64,000 nt of DNA from Spirometra erinaceieuropaei (GCA_902702965.1 CACRXP010000012.1:2424762-2488761), one strand, 5' to 3'; shown: positions 10,710 to 23,038, counted from the first letter of the stretch. The notes: generated by a model from the letters alone, not told the origin. Numbers and translations: made by a program.

Positions 10710-10797
10710 TAACTGCCGTCACCCGGCTTCTATTTTAAATTCGGTTTTTCAAACACATTTGCCTAATGTCTTGATTGATACTCTCTGTTGCGTTCTT
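10710..10797 (+). repeat. 89-bp direct repeat, right copy
   Basis: Partner of 10,271-10,359. The pair brackets the fold-back half-element. Confidence 0.75.
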
Positions 10798-11165
10798 ATG
10801 CATGCTCACGAGCTATCGCGGAAGACTTAGTCCTGAGTAAACAGCAACCATGCCCGCTGATTGCACAGCGGGTCACTTACCTTTTAAGTCCTAAATCTCT
10901 GTTAGGGTCTAAATCATTTACAGCATGGATCTTAAAACATTTGAGCGGCGAAAATCCACTAAAACTGTAGGCAGCATTGAAGTGGTGTCTTATCACGATT
11001 TTGTACGCTGAATCAGCTTGTCCGATGCACTCGCGATTCTGAGATGAGGTTGGATTTTAAGTACCGTCTCTACGCCAGACGAGGAATCTTGCTGGTAGAG
11101 CATCACACACTAGGTCCCCCGCCCAAGGCCAAAGTACCCGCACTTTCTGCGGATGAATTGTCTGT
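10798..11165. other. No gene recognised
   Basis: Non-coding sequence between repeats. Confidence 0.4.
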
Positions 11166-11400
11166 CAGATCTTATTTTGAGGCCGCACTTGTAGTAGACA
11201 AGCCCCAATCCCCTGCCATACGGGACCGGTGGTACTAGGGGGTTTTCCTCTAACCCTAACCCCTAACTCCTAAACATAACATTAGCTCCCTTATCCCTAA
11301 CCCAAACGCCAACTCTAACCCATAATTCTAACTCTAACCCCAAACACTAACTCCTAGCCATAATCCTAACCTCTAACAGGTGCAGCTACGAAATAAGATC
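11166..11400 (+). mobile_element. TL-MITE (telomere-like TIR element), copy 2
   Basis: The left TIR region 'gaggccgcacttgtagtaga' (diverged) and the right 'caggtgcagctacgaaataa' are inverted relatives. The inner block 'acgggaccggtggtactagg' (11,220-11,239) precedes about 130 bp of degenerate CCCTAA units (11,249-11,378). The orientation is opposite to the copy at 1,358-1,838. Confidence 0.65.
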
Positions 11401-12984
11401 ATGCCGAAAGACGAGTACTCTGGGGAACTCGGCGTCGGTTAGGCGCAGGAATATGGATCCTCCCGTATTACAGGTGGGGGCGGGAGGGCGGTCCATATCC
11501 CCATGTTCAACTTCGGCAGGACACCCTCGATTTCGTCCCCCCCCCTTGGAAGTTAACAGGGCGTGCAGTACTGTATCCAAGTTTTTTCTTTAAAAAGTGT
11601 GCCTAGTAGGATGTTTAGCAACATGAACCGCCGTTATCAAAAATGTAAACGGTCTAAAACCAGAAACAGACTGACACAGAGAGAGAGAGAGGCAGGACAT
11701 GAGCACCGTATTTGATTTTAATCCGATCATGTTCGCCAGCTGAGGACAAGAGTTGTTGGCCTCTCGAGGATAACAACAATTGCATGGCACGGTGTCTACC
11801 GCCGGAAAGCAACCAGGCGGTCAGTGAAAAAAGGTGTTCTGCCCTCAACCACATAGATGGTACGCATACACACGTGATTTCATGGGTCCTGACATACAGC
11901 GGTTTGTTTTTGCCAAACGCAGACAGAACACATTATGTACCCGTGTTTAGAACGTTATGCGCCATTTTCAATGCCCTTTTCCGTTGGAATCGTGAAATAT
12001 AACCGGTAGTACACATGTCTGGAGCCGCCCACGATGTCTTTAAGGAATTTGGCCGGCTCATGTCCACTTTTACTCCTCGCGTCGCCTACCCGGGGCGTGG
12101 CAACTACGTGAGACTAATTGCAAATTCGGATATTAACCAACGCGACATTGGCGTGGTTTCTTCGTAGTATTGATAGGTAATATTTTGGCGTCCAGCAGCA
12201 TTGATATACAAAAATCCACCAATTTCTTACAACGACTAAAAGAAATATCATCTATTTGAACGTAATTGTGGCCATTTTCGATGTGGTTTTAGCGTTTACA
12301 AGAGCACTGGGCAGAAAATTCCATTGATGTTTCGACAGACTAGACGTGAATGCATTACTAGATGAGCGGAAATCACCCTTCAACACGCAGTTCATGCCCG
12401 AAAACTGTGCTGCTGCACAATAATTTTCACATTTTATTTGCGCATGGAGGTCTGTACTGCCTGACAGCAAACTCTCTGTGCTGACAGCTTTTTGGCAAAC
12501 TCATAGATCCTAGTGAAACTACGTCAAAGACACATTCCTGTTATGCAAAGGCCGCATATGACGGGTTGTAACCCTCCGTAATTAAGTGGTGAACACCATC
12601 AGTTGTACAAAGATAACATACCGTAAATGACGGAATTCCATGTTGAGTAAGCGTAACCGGATCTTTTATCGATCGACACATTTCGATATTCAGAAAAAAA
12701 GGTGGCGAGCGAACGTTGCTTTCGATAACTTCTCGTCAGGCCAGTACAGTTATATGGGACGGGGTACCGTGAGTGAAAAAAAAATCGATAAAAGTTAGTT
12801 TTAAAACAGAAGCTAGACAAGACCGGAGGGGAGCAGAAAGTTGTATGTGGTTAGTCAACCTTTGACCACGGTAAGCGCGAAGCCTGAACGAGGTGCTTCT
12901 GGCGCATTGGGGCGGTTTTCTTAACCTGATGGCGGCCGCATCTGCTGTTCCTAACAGAAGCTGACCTGGTAGCTTAGGGTGGCT
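11401..12984. other. No gene recognised
   Basis: Contains a (GA)n run at 11,681-11,692 and C/G tracts near 11,540. Open frames up to 96 codons are without motifs. Confidence 0.4.
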
Positions 12985-13360
12985 CTAGGGGACCTTATAA
13001 ACCACACGAAATGCTTTAGCGGGGTCCAAACGTTGTCCTGAATCCACTGCATGCGCAAGGATGGCGCTGCCTAGTTTCACCTTTTGCCAGCCATGCGGGG
13101 AGGTGTTCTCGTACTCCTTTTGAAAGGCGCCGACTCGTACGACCAATATAACCTGCTCCACAGGAGCAAGTGAATGAGTAGATGCACATTGAGGTGATCT
13201 GAGGTGGCAGCCTTTCCTTGCCTTCTCCGCGTAAAATAGAGTTAGTAGAGAATAATATGCGAACCCTTGCTGCTGGGAAGGTTCTCGAGACAGCTTGGTC
13301 AAGGCGTCTTCTTAGGGGTTCACTGGCAGCGTCTCCTTGAAAAGGGACTTTGAGGAACAA
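12985..13360 (-). pseudogene. Penelope-like element remnant (GIY-YIG region, PLE-2 type)
   Basis: Read on minus from 13,360, the frame shows the linker LRRRL (RT-to-endonuclease region) and then a GIY-YIG start: CIYSFTCSCGAGYIGRTSRR, with EHLPAWL behind it. Around 13,075 the match shifts to another frame (AHAVDSGQRLDPAKAFRVV), showing a frameshift. The same domain order is seen at 46,614-47,190 (+) and 23,275-23,660 (-). GIY-YIG endonuclease would nick target DNA for retrotransposition. This piece lacks the RT core and cannot work. Confidence 0.7.
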
Positions 13361-15990
13361 CGTTTTCTTTTCGGCGGTCAGTGTGGTGGGTTTTGCGGGT
13401 TGTCCATTTCGATATCCGTCTGAGGGATGCTTCTGATCTGTGCAATTTATGTGTCTGTGCTTAGAATTTGCTCTGAGCCACTTTCAATGGGCTTCTTCCT
13501 TTGAATCGCACAGTTCAACTAGAGTTACACCGTCTGGACCTACCTATCTAATCCTTAGGGCAACGTCACAGTTCGTATTCTCTTTTTAATCCGCGAGTTG
13601 CCCATTTGAGTTCTTATGCATCCTACGAGTTTGCGGCGAAGTTAGGTCAGCGTGGCATTACCGATCCGTGCAACGGATTTATTTATTCCTAAAAGTTTAT
13701 TAAGTGAGTAACCAGAGTCGATCATTTGCAGACCTTGAGTCCGATTTCCAAAATGACGTACATCTACGGTTTTTTGCCATCTGGCTTGCCCTTGGCTCGC
13801 ATGATCCCGTAACTGAATTCCTGCACCCTATTGTGGGGAATTCTTTTCAAAAACCAATAATCTTATCGCATTTTAAGAACCAGGTGTGACGGTAGCCGTT
13901 TACAGGCTGTAACTCATAAAAAACCTCATATATTCACAGTTTAATCCGTCAACCACAATCTGAACACGATTTTGACACGAGTGACAAAAGTCCTGCCGAC
14001 GAAATCGTAAGGAAAGTTCTAACAATTTAGACTGTGAGATTGTTGTCAAATTCGTCGTTTTTTACATTTAAATATTTGAAATGCCTGAGTGGTTGGGTTT
14101 TGAGGTTGTTCGCCGTTCATGTAGTTTTTTAGATTCGACATGGTTTTGTTAAGTGTTTAAGACGCGTCTGTTAGACGACGAACGAGACCTCTGAAAGTGT
14201 TAACGAAACCCTTTTTGTGGGGGTACATCGCTCAGTCGGAACTGCCTTAGCATTCATTTCAAATCATCCTGCGCCTTGTCGACGAAGCAGGCAACAGCAG
14301 GAACTTCCGAGTGTCCACATATTCACATATCAGATGAATAACACCATAAAAATGCACCCTATGTAATTATACCTTTCGCCTCTGGCTGAAGTATCGCTGG
14401 TGCCTATTAGGTGGAGCAGAATCAATCGTCTTTTAGTCAATAACCAGACCTTTTCTCAAAAGTCGTGTCTTAATTTCGAGAAGTTGATTATGTTTTGTGC
14501 AGACATATTCCGAGACTACACGACCTCTCTGAATCATGCCTGGTTCGCCGAAGTCCGACAAAAAATGGGCGCAGGAAAGGTTGTACTGTCGAAAGGTTCA
14601 AATTGCAACATTAACAAAACTTGAAATTATCACTCTGATCTGGGACGGGCAACAAGAGATCTCTCGGCAGAGGGTTACTGAACCTGTTTGGGGTGCGACG
14701 CCAATAACAAGCCCCGATTACTAATGACAGGAAGAGTCAGGGGTTGTGTAAAATTGAATAAATAAATGTCTAACGACCTGACCAACCTGAGTTTATCATT
14801 ATTGATAAACATGACAATGCAGGGAAAAGGAAAATGACAGCTGGAATTCCATTACAAATGCCGTAGGCAGAAGAACTCAGTCCACTCCATCTGTGTAATC
14901 GCCGTACATATTCTGCTGTCGTCACGTCCTCACATTCGTTACAATGTTGCAAATTAAATAAATCAGTGCTTTTCTAACTCACCAGACAATAGCTAGTCCC
15001 TTTCTCCTATTCGGTCACCTCAAACCGACCTGTATACTGTTGATCATTTTTTCTATATTCTGCAGTTCATATCCCTCTACTTGTGTCGATTAACTTATTA
15101 CACCATTTTCTGCGTAACAGAGCTTCTCATCAGAGAAAGAAACCTTTTGTGAAGCATTGCCGTTTTTGACACAAGCCACACCTTGACCCCAAGGGCGGGA
15201 TTCTCAGTTATGCTCCCAACCGTCAAAAATTTCCGAAGTATCATTAAGACGGCCATAGCCAGGTTTGTCAACGCTAAAACGAGAGACTAGAGTGGCCAGA
15301 ATGAACGGCGCAAGGGGTAATAGCAAGCATTTTCTGTTGGGTTATTGACGGTTCACCTATCGGACTCATGGCAAACTTTTCAGCGTCGTAATTATTTCAC
15401 TGTTAGTCCCCAAGGCAGACGACTGATTAAATGAGGAGAGGCTGCCTGAAGCGGGCTGCAGAACAGTAATCAGACGTGTCGTACGCTGCGAGGCTGACAC
15501 TGTGGAGGCGTGGAAGTACCTGGCGAGGAGTCTCTGAGTCCCTAGTCACATCAGAACGAATAAGGATCCCAGGCAGCACAGGTGCCTTTCGCTAGCTTCC
15601 ATGGAGCCACCTATTTCGTGTATTAGCTGTATCCTCACCCACCACTCCTGGAATTTAGCTTAAGGCCGTCTGTAAAACGGGGAGTCTTTATTCTGGTGCC
15701 CTACCGGAAAAAGTTCCGCTATTAAACAGGTTTTTGCTAAATACCTTGCAATGAACAGTCTGCTTCCGATATCTCGACGGTCATTTAACTGTTCGGATGC
15801 TTAGGCGGTGGGTACACTGGGGGTCCAATGGACTGCATACCGCTTAAACCACTCTAAGCCGGCGCTGTTCCCGAATCCGGTGGAGGTAACTTGAAGACTG
15901 ACAAATTGCATTTTAAGTACAAACTATTTCTGGCGACAGTTAGCAAATGTTCTTCGTTATTTGTCCACTCGAGAGGAATAACTGACCCCC
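13361..15990. other. No gene recognised
   Basis: A long non-coding stretch with only short motif-free open frames. I see no clear repeat partner within the window. Confidence 0.4.
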
Positions 15991-15991
15991 G

Positions 15992-16175
15992 GCGTAGTAC
16001 TCATCGCTTTATCGTCTTATTTACATAGGAGGTGATCACGGAGCTAACCCGCGAGGAGAGGCTGCAGAGTACACGAATTACCTCTTCACCTGCTCCCTGA
16101 TTGTCCTCGTGCATGAGAGATTTTCTTTTACATTGTTCTCCGTCCGTTTGATCCCCTTTGGTAGATCACACAGTG
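15992..16175 (+). repeat. Direct repeat bracketing repeat F, left copy
   Basis: 'gcgtagtactcatcgcttta' through 'catgagagattttcttttac' and 'ttgatcccctttggtagatc'. It matches 17,006-17,130 but carries about 60 extra bases around 16,045-16,105. Confidence 0.7.
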
Positions 16176-16189
16176 TATCAGAGTGGAGG

Positions 16190-17003
16190 GACGACAGAGA
16201 ATGCGGGTAGATTGATACAGTACTGTTCCGGGCTTATTTTGCCTTCATTAAGCCAATTATAACCCTGACCGGCAGCTGGGACCAGAAACACAAGCATGCG
16301 CTCTTACACGGTGCAGATGGTCCACAGACGGGATCTAGCAGATGGGCCATAAACACTTCATCTTACTGAAGTTCATCCGTACCTCGCCGCTTTTCATCGT
16401 CTGTTGCTGCAGATCGGGTATTTATCCAAACAGGATTACGTATGAATAACAGGGGTAGTATGAATTCCGAGACGATATAATAAATGGAGAAGGCTGCTCA
16501 GAAAATCGAGATATACTTGTGAATTTCAAGTCGGTAACACCAACCCGTCGTCAGAAGAAATGAATAATGTGAGAGAGATAATCGCAATAGGGAGCTGGGG
16601 AGACATCGAGGTTACATCCACAAAACAGACGTCTATGTGTGGGGGAGTGAAGAACGTGTTTGTATGTATATATAATTTTCAAAGAAATAGCCTGACCATA
16701 ACTTTTAAGACCTTTTTCACAAGGATGTCGATTATTCTGTGGCACAGCTGTATCTAATGATTTAAATAAATCTGATTAAGTTTGTAAGAATGCACCTTTA
16801 TAAGTGGTTTGAAGTCAGACTGTTTTCTGACTGTCCGAAGTGGAATTAAATGGATTCTAACTGTACTCTGGGAGTGACACTTGTTGCAGACGATAGATGT
16901 GTTTTTTTCGACGTTGTCAGGCATGACAAATTTTGACAAAAAAGGACGCGGCCATTTCTGTGAAAGGAGGCGACCAATCTTAGGGCTCCTGCCATTTTAG
17001 TGA
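16190..17003 (-). repeat. Dispersed repeat F, copy 1
   Basis: An inverted relative of 50,699-51,395 along most of its length. Shared pieces include 'gtcgattattctgtggcaca', the 'ataaatctgattaagttt' block, 'ctgactgtccgaag', 'gacaacg/cgttgtc' and 'cagatcgggtatttatccaa'. This copy has about 110 bp more (about 16,285-16,400). No coding potential is recognised. It could be a decayed transposon or retroelement UTR. Confidence 0.65.
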
Positions 17004-17005
17004 CG

Positions 17006-17130
17006 GGCGCAGTACCCATCGCTTTTTCGTCTGATTTACATATGAAGTGATCACGAAGCTGCCCTCATGCATGAGGGATTTTCCTTTACATTGTTTTCCG
17101 TCTGTTTGATTCCCTTTGGTTGATCACGCG
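17006..17130 (+). repeat. Direct repeat bracketing repeat F, right copy
   Basis: Partner of 15,992-16,175, placed immediately beyond repeat F. Confidence 0.7.
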
Positions 17131-18685
17131 ATGTGCTAGGAGCCGACTGATGTTGCATTACTATCGTAAGGCCACTATCACAAATCTAGTGCCAAAGGCA
17201 AGAACAACTTACCCCTCGTTCCGATGACAGTAGGCGATCGCCTGGCAGTCCTTCGGGCTTAAATTTTTACAACGCAGCCATTTTTCCTTCCCCACTTCCC
17301 CTCCTGGAAGTCCGGACTGTTTTATTTTTCGAACGCCACCCAGCGCATGACAGAAGGGGTCTACCTATCGGACCGCGAATAGCAAAGCTTCTACGACACC
17401 CGACAAGTACCTTGATCTGGTTATTTTTGATGCGAACTCGTTTGCATATTGCTCTGGTTCAGCATTAACGAGCGGGGAGACCGTTTTGTTCAAAATGCCT
17501 GAACACTCTGAGGAAGACCTGATGCCCCCTTGACCTCACAAACTTGCAGTTAGGCTGTCTTTGCAAGAAAAAGGTCCCCGCCCTAAACTATTTGCTCATC
17601 ACACGCCCGCGATTTCGGCGATGTATAGGCTCACTATCGTCTGTTCTCTAATTAAGCGGGTCATTCAACTTATCCCACCCTTCCTAACGGCTTTTTATCT
17701 CCTCATCGATGCATACCTACCCTAACGAGATGTGTCATTTCAAGGGCCGCGAAATTCGAAAAAGAATTAACAAGTTTCCAGAATATGACCTTATACACAA
17801 ATTCCTCGGATAGTGGACAAAACGTCCAAGCGATAAGGAATTCATTCTGGTGTTAACAGGATTTTCCGGTGTTCACCTGTGCTTCCCTTCAAAAAATTAA
17901 CACTATTTCTGTCGGCTGCCTCAGAGCAGACCCTTTTCTAATCATGCTTGTCTCCACTTCTTCAATTAACAGTTAGGGAGACACTTCGGCTCACACGGTC
18001 GGTCCAATTCGACCCTACTGGGCAAACATAAACGCATGAGAAGCGGCTCACGAAAAGTGAACATGCACCACGGACTGCCAATGGAAGGATTTTTGCGGAT
18101 TGTTCTCATTGCTGTGGTCAATACTGTGCCGAATGTCCGATGGAAATCCCCTATTTTTGTCTAAGATACGTTTTTGTAATTATGTATTATCAATCAGTTT
18201 AAGCAGTCGAAGTCCCTGTGAGAGACGACTCTCCGTTTCTACAAGAAGTACTTGCAGATTGAAGAGGTAGAAGAGAGGGAAATAGTAATCAAACGTCATC
18301 CGGATTTCATGCTCATCTCAAATTACGCTTTGCCAATAGTGCGCGGGGAAATGGGGCCGTTTTGTAACCATTTCAACGTCCCGAAACGGTAAGCATCCTC
18401 CACAGTATTTAATTGTGTCGTAAAACTATATTTTCTATAGCCAACCCAACATGTTTTGATGTCCGTCTAGAAATTCGTCTGGGGTAATATTCTAAGTCTC
18501 ACCTGCGCATCGTTCCCCACAGTTCTGGATTTGAAAACGGGAAGCTTTCGACATAATTATCAAATAAGACATCGATTATTTGCTTGTCTTTACCGAAGGA
18601 ACATACAAGCGACAAACTTGTGCTTCGCTATAGTGTATGGCCGTTTCTCAGTTGGTTAAACTGAATCCCGCATCCGCAAACACTC
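17131..18685. other. No gene recognised
   Basis: Non-coding. The piece 18,500-18,575 resembles the end of the 640-bp tandem unit (7,506-7,580). Confidence 0.4.
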
Positions 18686-19060
18686 CTTGCCAGCATCAGC
18701 CCAGTCCGGCCCAAATGGGCAAGGTTGGGCTACAAGGTTGGGCCACGGTATGGCGAGGGCGGATGTGGCTCAGTGGGCCCTGTCTCCCAAAAAGAAGGAA
18801 TCTGGAACGCAGATGGTAACCAAGGAGATTTTTAAGGATAGGACTGATAGGGACTCGTTCAGCGCAAATTAAATAGGGTAACAGTTTCATAGTTTCGCTC
18901 TAAAATCGTGATTTACAAAAATGAAACATTTAGTCTAAATGTCCATGCCAGATCCAGCCCAACCCAGCCCAGTTCGGCCCAATTGGGCTGGGTTGGACTA
19001 CATGGTTGGGCCACGGTGTAGCAAGAGTGGATGCGGCCCAATTGGTCCAATCTCTCATAA
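18686..19060 (+). repeat. Pair of GGCCCAA-rich direct repeats with a hairpin
   Basis: 18,700-18,790 and 18,950-19,050 share 'cagcccagt.cggcccaa.t', 'gttgggccacggt.t.gc' and 'tggatg.ggc'. In the second copy the 13-bp arm at 18,959-18,971 (CCAACCCAGCCCA) is perfectly complementary to 18,984-18,996. The open frames here (60-80 codons) are products of this low-complexity sequence. Confidence 0.65.
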
Positions 19061-20359
19061 AAATGCGCAGGGAAGCTCGCCTTTTAACGCTTTCCCGCTT
19101 CCCGTAGTCAGCACAGACAGTAATTTCACACATCAGAAAGGCAATAGATTGCGTACCACAGCATGGATAGAGCTAGGATGAAGTTAAGACATGTCATCCT
19201 GACGGGACGTTTAGACGATGAGGGCTACTTTAGGTACTTGGCTTTATTCAGTTTGATCTTACTGTAGTAGTACATCTTAGCGGTTAAATGCATAATTTGA
19301 AGCAAGGACTTGTTTCTGCATTAATCCGGAATGAGAATAGGCCGGGGACACACTTAGCCCAACTGTGGCCCAATGTTTGCTGGCAACTTTGCAGGGCAGT
19401 GTGCTACAGCCGTAGCACACTGGTAAAAGGTGTCGTTCATGCTTTTTCAAAAGGGAGCGTATGGTTCAGTTGGTACGTGAGGTGCCTTTAACAGCCTAAG
19501 GAATGAATACATCTTATTATGGATTATTTGAGCGAAAAAACAGCGAAAAAATGGAAAAACGCTGTAGAATACTGTAGAAAGCAAACGTAGAATGGAGGTC
19601 AGCAACATCCACCGGTGTGCCCTTGAAGTTACCAAAGGCAGATCAAAATATACAATCTACTGACATAAAGCTATTCTTTCACTACGATAACTCCACATAT
19701 ACAGGTTTCACAGACACGAGCCTTACACACGGACAACTTAGTATACCTGTACTTCTGCCAAATAATAGTTGTGGCTTGATGGAGAGTGTGAAGCATTAGA
19801 CGCGAAGTCGATAGGCTAGCAGCTGGATTCCCTCCTGACTGCACATTTTAATAATTTGAATCAAAATGTCATTGTTATTCACAGAATCCTAAACTCATCG
19901 GCAGTTTTCGAGCCTTTCAGTAACAATTCTTCCCGGTTTCTGGCAAATTCAAAATGAACTCCCAAATCACACTTTCTCCTGCTAACACTAAATTTGTATT
20001 AGCGACTCACCACTTTCAGTCCTAGCTGAAAAAGCCCTAATGTCAGCCCTTTCGAACTGCGAACATTGTTACCGTTCTTCCCAAACATTACTGGCGCGAT
20101 CTTTTTCTTCCTTTCAGCGCGGTTTATTGGGATAGGGGGGTGAGGCCCTCAGAAATAGAACGCTTTCAGACTTCATATCTTTTTTGGTGCCCGTTGGTTG
20201 CGATGGACGTTTTCGTTGGTCGCCATGTTGAGTGCAGTTCCTCGTCCTCGGGCAACCACGCCCAGCCGCCAATCTGGAAGTTCGCGGGCCTTGAACATGG
20301 CCTCTTTCGTCAAGCCATCTAAAACTGGGCTACTCTCTCTCGTGTCGTCCATCGCGATC
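19061..20359. other. No gene recognised
   Basis: Non-coding or unrecognised. Open frames of 60-73 codons near 20,140-20,420 on both strands lack motifs. Confidence 0.4.
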
Positions 20360-20474
20360 CGGAATATTCTATCAAGTTTTGAAGCAAGCATAGGAAGCAG
20401 AATTTATCGGGACCAATAAATGTCGTGACGGCTTATCAACTGCAGCCCGTCGTTGCATAACAGAGAAAATAATT
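20360..20474 (-). mobile_element. PLE-2 3' tail, distal part (split by PLE-1)
   Basis: On the minus strand this reads 'gttatgcaacgac.ggctg.a', 'gttgataagccgtc.cga' and 'ataaattctgcttcctatgc'. It matches the tail after the GIY-YIG frame at 47,275-47,385 (+) and at 24,285-24,365 (+). It continues the PLE-2 copy whose proximal part is at 23,274-23,660. PLE-1 sits between the two. Confidence 0.7.
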
Positions 20475-20482
20475 GAGATTTG
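20475..20482. repeat. Target-site duplication of PLE-1 (GAGATTTG), left
   Basis: GAGATTTG here and at 23,266-23,273 flank the PLE-1 insertion exactly where PLE-2 homology is interrupted. Confidence 0.7.
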
Positions 20483-20517
20483 TTCAGATTGACAAAGTTG
20501 AGAGATCCGGGAAGATT

Positions 20518-20700
20518 ATTTGAAGAAGAAAATAGGCTCTCCGGAACAGGTTTATTTAACTGCTGACGTTTCAAAGAGTTGGGTCGGCTCTTCATTGTCA
20601 AAGCGTAAAATGCACTTAATTGATCAGAAGTTTAATTTAAAGTGGCATCTTGTGTTGGTCGGCTTTATGCTGATCGACCTTTTTTCTCCTCTCGCTGCCT
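20518..20700 (-). repeat. PLE-1 terminal repeat, 3' copy
   Basis: Inverted copy of 23,081-23,264, about 95 percent identical by eye over 183 bp. It overlaps the C-terminal coding end of the RT frame (stop at 20,624). On minus it contains the hammerhead-like motif at 20,564-20,599. Confidence 0.85.
20564..20599 (-). ncRNA. Degenerate hammerhead-like motif in the PLE-1 3' repeat
   Basis: On minus: ACAATGA where CTGATGA is expected, stem II AGAG...CTCT closing a loop with CGACCC, then TTGAAAC and GTC followed by AGCAG. The layout and the GAAACGTC end match hammerheads, but the 5' core is altered, so it is probably inactive. Confidence 0.35.
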
Positions 20701-23038
20701 CAGCCTTTCGGGAGATGGTGAACGGGCGTTTTGCCTGTGTGCTTTGTGAGTCACCACTCCGTCGATTGGAGCTCCGTGAACCTCTGTCGGGCGGTCGGTC
20801 TGGCGGTTCTTGTTCTTCCTCACCGAGTAAACTCAGCGTCAGGCTATCTCCGTAGGGGTTTCTTAAGTCCGGCGTGGTTGTTTGGTCCTGAGCTCTACGA
20901 TTGTGATGACGCAGGACTTTGTAAGCTGCAGGAAGGTCCAGATGCCTGTTGATAGATTGGGCATCGGAGAACCACGCCTCGAAAGTTAGCCGTTCGGCTT
21001 TTGTGTTGCCTCGGCCTAAGATGGTAGACCTCTGGAGGTCAAAAGTATGCTCTGTTTCTCCAACATGTGTTGCTAGTTGAGAGCTAGGGTATAACCTCCG
21101 AGTGGCCGATTTGTGCTCTTGTAGGCGAGTTTGCAATTTCCGCCCAGTTTCGCCCGCATAGTTGCAGTCGCCCTCATTGCAATTTATTTTGTAAATGACT
21201 GCTGAGGTTTCAGCGGGTGGCAGTGCATCCTTGGGTTGCATCAGGCGACGTCGAATTGTTCCTTGGGGTCGATGGGCTACGCCTACTCTGGTAGGTTGTA
21301 CCAGTCGCGAGACCGCTTCAGAGACCCCTTTGACGTAGGGAATGGCCCTCCAGACTGCGGGTTGCTGCTCATTTGGCCGTCGTCTGCTTCTCTCAATGAA
21401 ATGTCTGGGATAACCATTGGCTGAAAATAGGTTCACAAGGTACAATCGTTCGGCCCTTTTATCTTCTGGCGTGCTGCAGTGTGTTTCGACTCTTTGGAAT
21501 AGAGTGCGGACACAACTACGTTTGTGAGACAGAGGATGGTTGCTGTTGAAGTGTAGGATCTGTCTCGTTTTGGTGGATTTTCGGAATACTGTAGCTTGCA
21601 GCTGTCCATTGGTACAGCGGCGCAGAAGTACGTCAAAAAAGTGGAGTTGCTTGTTTGTTTCTGCTTCCATCGTAAATTGGATATCTGGGTTAACCGAGCT
21701 CAGTAGTTCCTTTAGGTGCTCTATATCAGTTGTTTTGACAACGGCGAAGGTGTCATCGACATAGTGGGCCCAGAACTTTGGTTGATACTTGTTGAACACC
21801 AAGTGTTCTACCCGTTGAGGAACTACTTCAGCGATTAGGCCTGATATAGGGGAGTCCACAGGAGTGCCTTTTATTTGTTCGTACATCTGTCCACCGAAAG
21901 TGAAATAGGTCTTGAGACAGTATCGCAGAAGCTCGAGCAGATGCTCAGACCTCAGGGGTTTGTGTCTTTCCTCATAAAGCTCTGCCAGTGGTTGGTCCAC
22001 AACGTCTATCGCTAGTTGCCGTGGAATCGATGTGAAGAGCGAAACGACATCAAAGGATACCATGGACTCGTCTGGCTCTAACTTCAGATGTTTTATGCAT
22101 TCGAGGTATTGATACACAGATGTTACTGTTGTTGGTGAGCCTTCGGCCAAAACCTTAGGACGACCGAACATCCATTTTGCCAAACCGTACGTCGGAGTGT
22201 CACGAAGGGATACGATTGGCCTGAGTGGGACATTTGCCTTGTGTACCTTCGGTAGACCGTAAAAACGAGCCGTCGCGGTGTCAGTGGGCTTCATGGAGAA
22301 CCAGTCGTTGGGTGTAATCGCCGCCTTGGCCCTGAGATTTCTTAGGCTTTTGTTTATCCGAGTGATAAGATTTTTCATTTCGCTGGCACGGCATTATTTG
22401 TATGAATACTGGTCTGCGAGTAAGTCCTGTACCTTGTTCTGGTAATCCGATTTGTCCAGCGCAACTGTTGAACGTCCTTTGTTAGCTGGCAGAATAATTA
22501 TGTCCTTTTTTGCTTTTAGGCTTTTCAGTGCTCGCTGTTCCATATTGCTAAGAGTCTCGCACCTCTTGTGTCGCATAAACAACGAGGAGGTTTGGTGACG
22601 GATCAAATATTTCGTCTCTTCTGACGCCTTTGTTAATTGAAGAACAGATTCGAGGGCGGCGATAAACTCTGTGGGTGCGACATCTGCTGTGTTAAAAGTG
22701 GTTCCACGTTCCAGGACTGCGAGTTGTGTGTTCGTAAGGGCTTTAGATGAAAGGTTGTGGACAAGGACGCCTGACGAGTTGTCGGAGCTTGGTACTCGAA
22801 GTTTTTCCAATTTGATAGATAATTCCTTGTCTCTTTTGACACGTACTTTCTGAGCATGTCTGAGAATGGTGAGCTTTATAGCCTTCGATTCTTCACCGAC
22901 AGCTCTCCACAGATAAAACTTAGATTGGTCCATCTTTAAATTGTAGCGTTCTAGTCTTTGATGGCAATTGTGAATTAGCACTCTTGTCATTCTTCTGCCA
23001 AGTCGGGCTACAGTCTCCCTTGCCAGAGCAGAATTCAC
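20624..23038 (-). pseudogene. PLE-1 reverse transcriptase/GIY-YIG polyprotein, one in-frame stop
   Basis: One reading frame runs from about 23,050 to the stop at 20,624, interrupted only by TAA at 22,394-22,396. This gives 214 + 5 + 584 codons, close to the ~800 residues usual for Penelope-like proteins. In the 584-residue part: RPIVSLRDTPTYG (~53-65), motif A FDVVSLFTSIP with Asp110, motif B GTPVDSPISG (~171-180, where GTPMGSP is usual), motif C YVDD (206-209). The GIY-YIG domain follows: YKINC...C...YAGET (396-411), REHK-like RLQEHK (418-423) and a candidate catalytic Glu467. Cys400 and Cys405 fit the zinc-binding linker of the family. The frame opens without ATG (first codon GTG, upstream TAG at 23,048-23,050), so an upstream exon or internal Met may supply the start. 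Confidence 0.85.

Noticed and set aside
20520..20855. 111-codon plus-strand frame and its mirror at 23,068-23,262
   Set aside because: These are the PLE-1 terminal repeats read in sense; the shared peptide reflects the inverted repeat.
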